Source: Actinernus sp. WN-2022
Lineage: Eukaryota > Cnidaria > Anthozoa > Actiniaria > Actinernidae
Direction: 5' to 3'
NCBI GenBank assembly: GCA_030867875.1
Contig: JAOWCC010000569.1
Location: forward strand, 992,001-1,056,000
Length of the DNA: 64,000 nucleotides
The notes below the pieces were generated by a model. It had not been told where the DNA came from and did not search any database. It saw nothing but the letters and a program-made list of their open reading frames with translations. Positions 63,902 to 64,000 of the stretch are shown one piece after another; position 1 is the first letter of the stretch, and the number at the start of each line of letters is the position of its first letter. Made by a program: the position numbers and the translations under genes.

Positions 63902-64000
63902 CACAGCAGTCCGAAATTGTTGAGGGGGGAGGGAGGCGCATTCTTCACAATATCCGACCTTCCAGTACTTTTTTCCCCGGCCAGTTTGTCAAATACCTCG

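Overview
This is eukaryotic, AT-rich, intron-bearing DNA built almost entirely of transposable elements. The families present (Ngaro/PAT-type tyrosine-recombinase retroelements, CR1-like LINEs, THAP/YqaJ DDE elements, a DDE gene fused to XPG-like nuclease and CXC domains, and an adintovirus/Polinton-like block) suggest an invertebrate, most likely an anthozoan cnidarian such as a stony coral. That assignment rests on recognising the families, not on a database search. I found no tRNA, rRNA, CRISPR or confident complete host gene.

Layout. 1-5.1 kb: mostly unassigned DNA, with a 3' fragment of an uncharacterised multicopy gene and a TAA-flanked MITE. 5.1-7.5 kb: a 5'-truncated LINE. 8.0-11.5 kb: a decayed tyrosine-recombinase retroelement. 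11.5-14.5 kb: LINE fragments, an unrecognised conserved exon and three inverted-repeat elements. 14.8-17.4 kb: a broken MULE-like DDE/SWIM transposase. 17.5-18.2 kb: an inverted-repeat unit holding a RecQ-like helicase stub. 18.3-22.9 kb: sparse, with small inverted repeats. 23.0-27.7 kb: a PAT/Ngaro-like element with complete A1-ORFs-B1-A2-B2 split direct repeats, an intact integrase-like recombinase and a deleted RT. 29.2-29.7 kb: an OTU-protease-like remnant. 29.8-30.3 kb: a TTAA-flanked MITE. 31.1-37.6 kb: a 6.5-kb element with about 350-bp terminal inverted repeats and a decayed multi-exon gene. 39.8-42.6 kb: another multi-exon transposase-like gene family. 42.6-47.3 kb: a sharply GC-rich block of small two-strand ORFs resembling adintovirus/Polinton genes. 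47.6-51.2 kb: a LINE with coiled-coil/SGNH ORF1, endonuclease and RT. 51.2-56.4 kb: two ISL2EU-like elements, each with a YqaJ nuclease gene converging on a DDE transposase gene. 57.2-59.7 kb: the long copy of the gene family also seen at 3 kb. 60.5-64 kb: a MITE, an unknown ORF, a THAP domain, two small exons and a nested inverted repeat.

How the pieces relate. Most coding regions carry stops or frameshifts, so this is a nested graveyard rather than a working locus. The best candidates for an undescribed system are the 6.5-kb TIR element (zinc fingers, DDE-like core, XPG-like PIN nuclease, CXC domain), the two-copy gene family with the GADGAPFGK and GREAKH motifs, and the GC-rich virus-like block with two apparently paralogous CxxC...HHTC genes.
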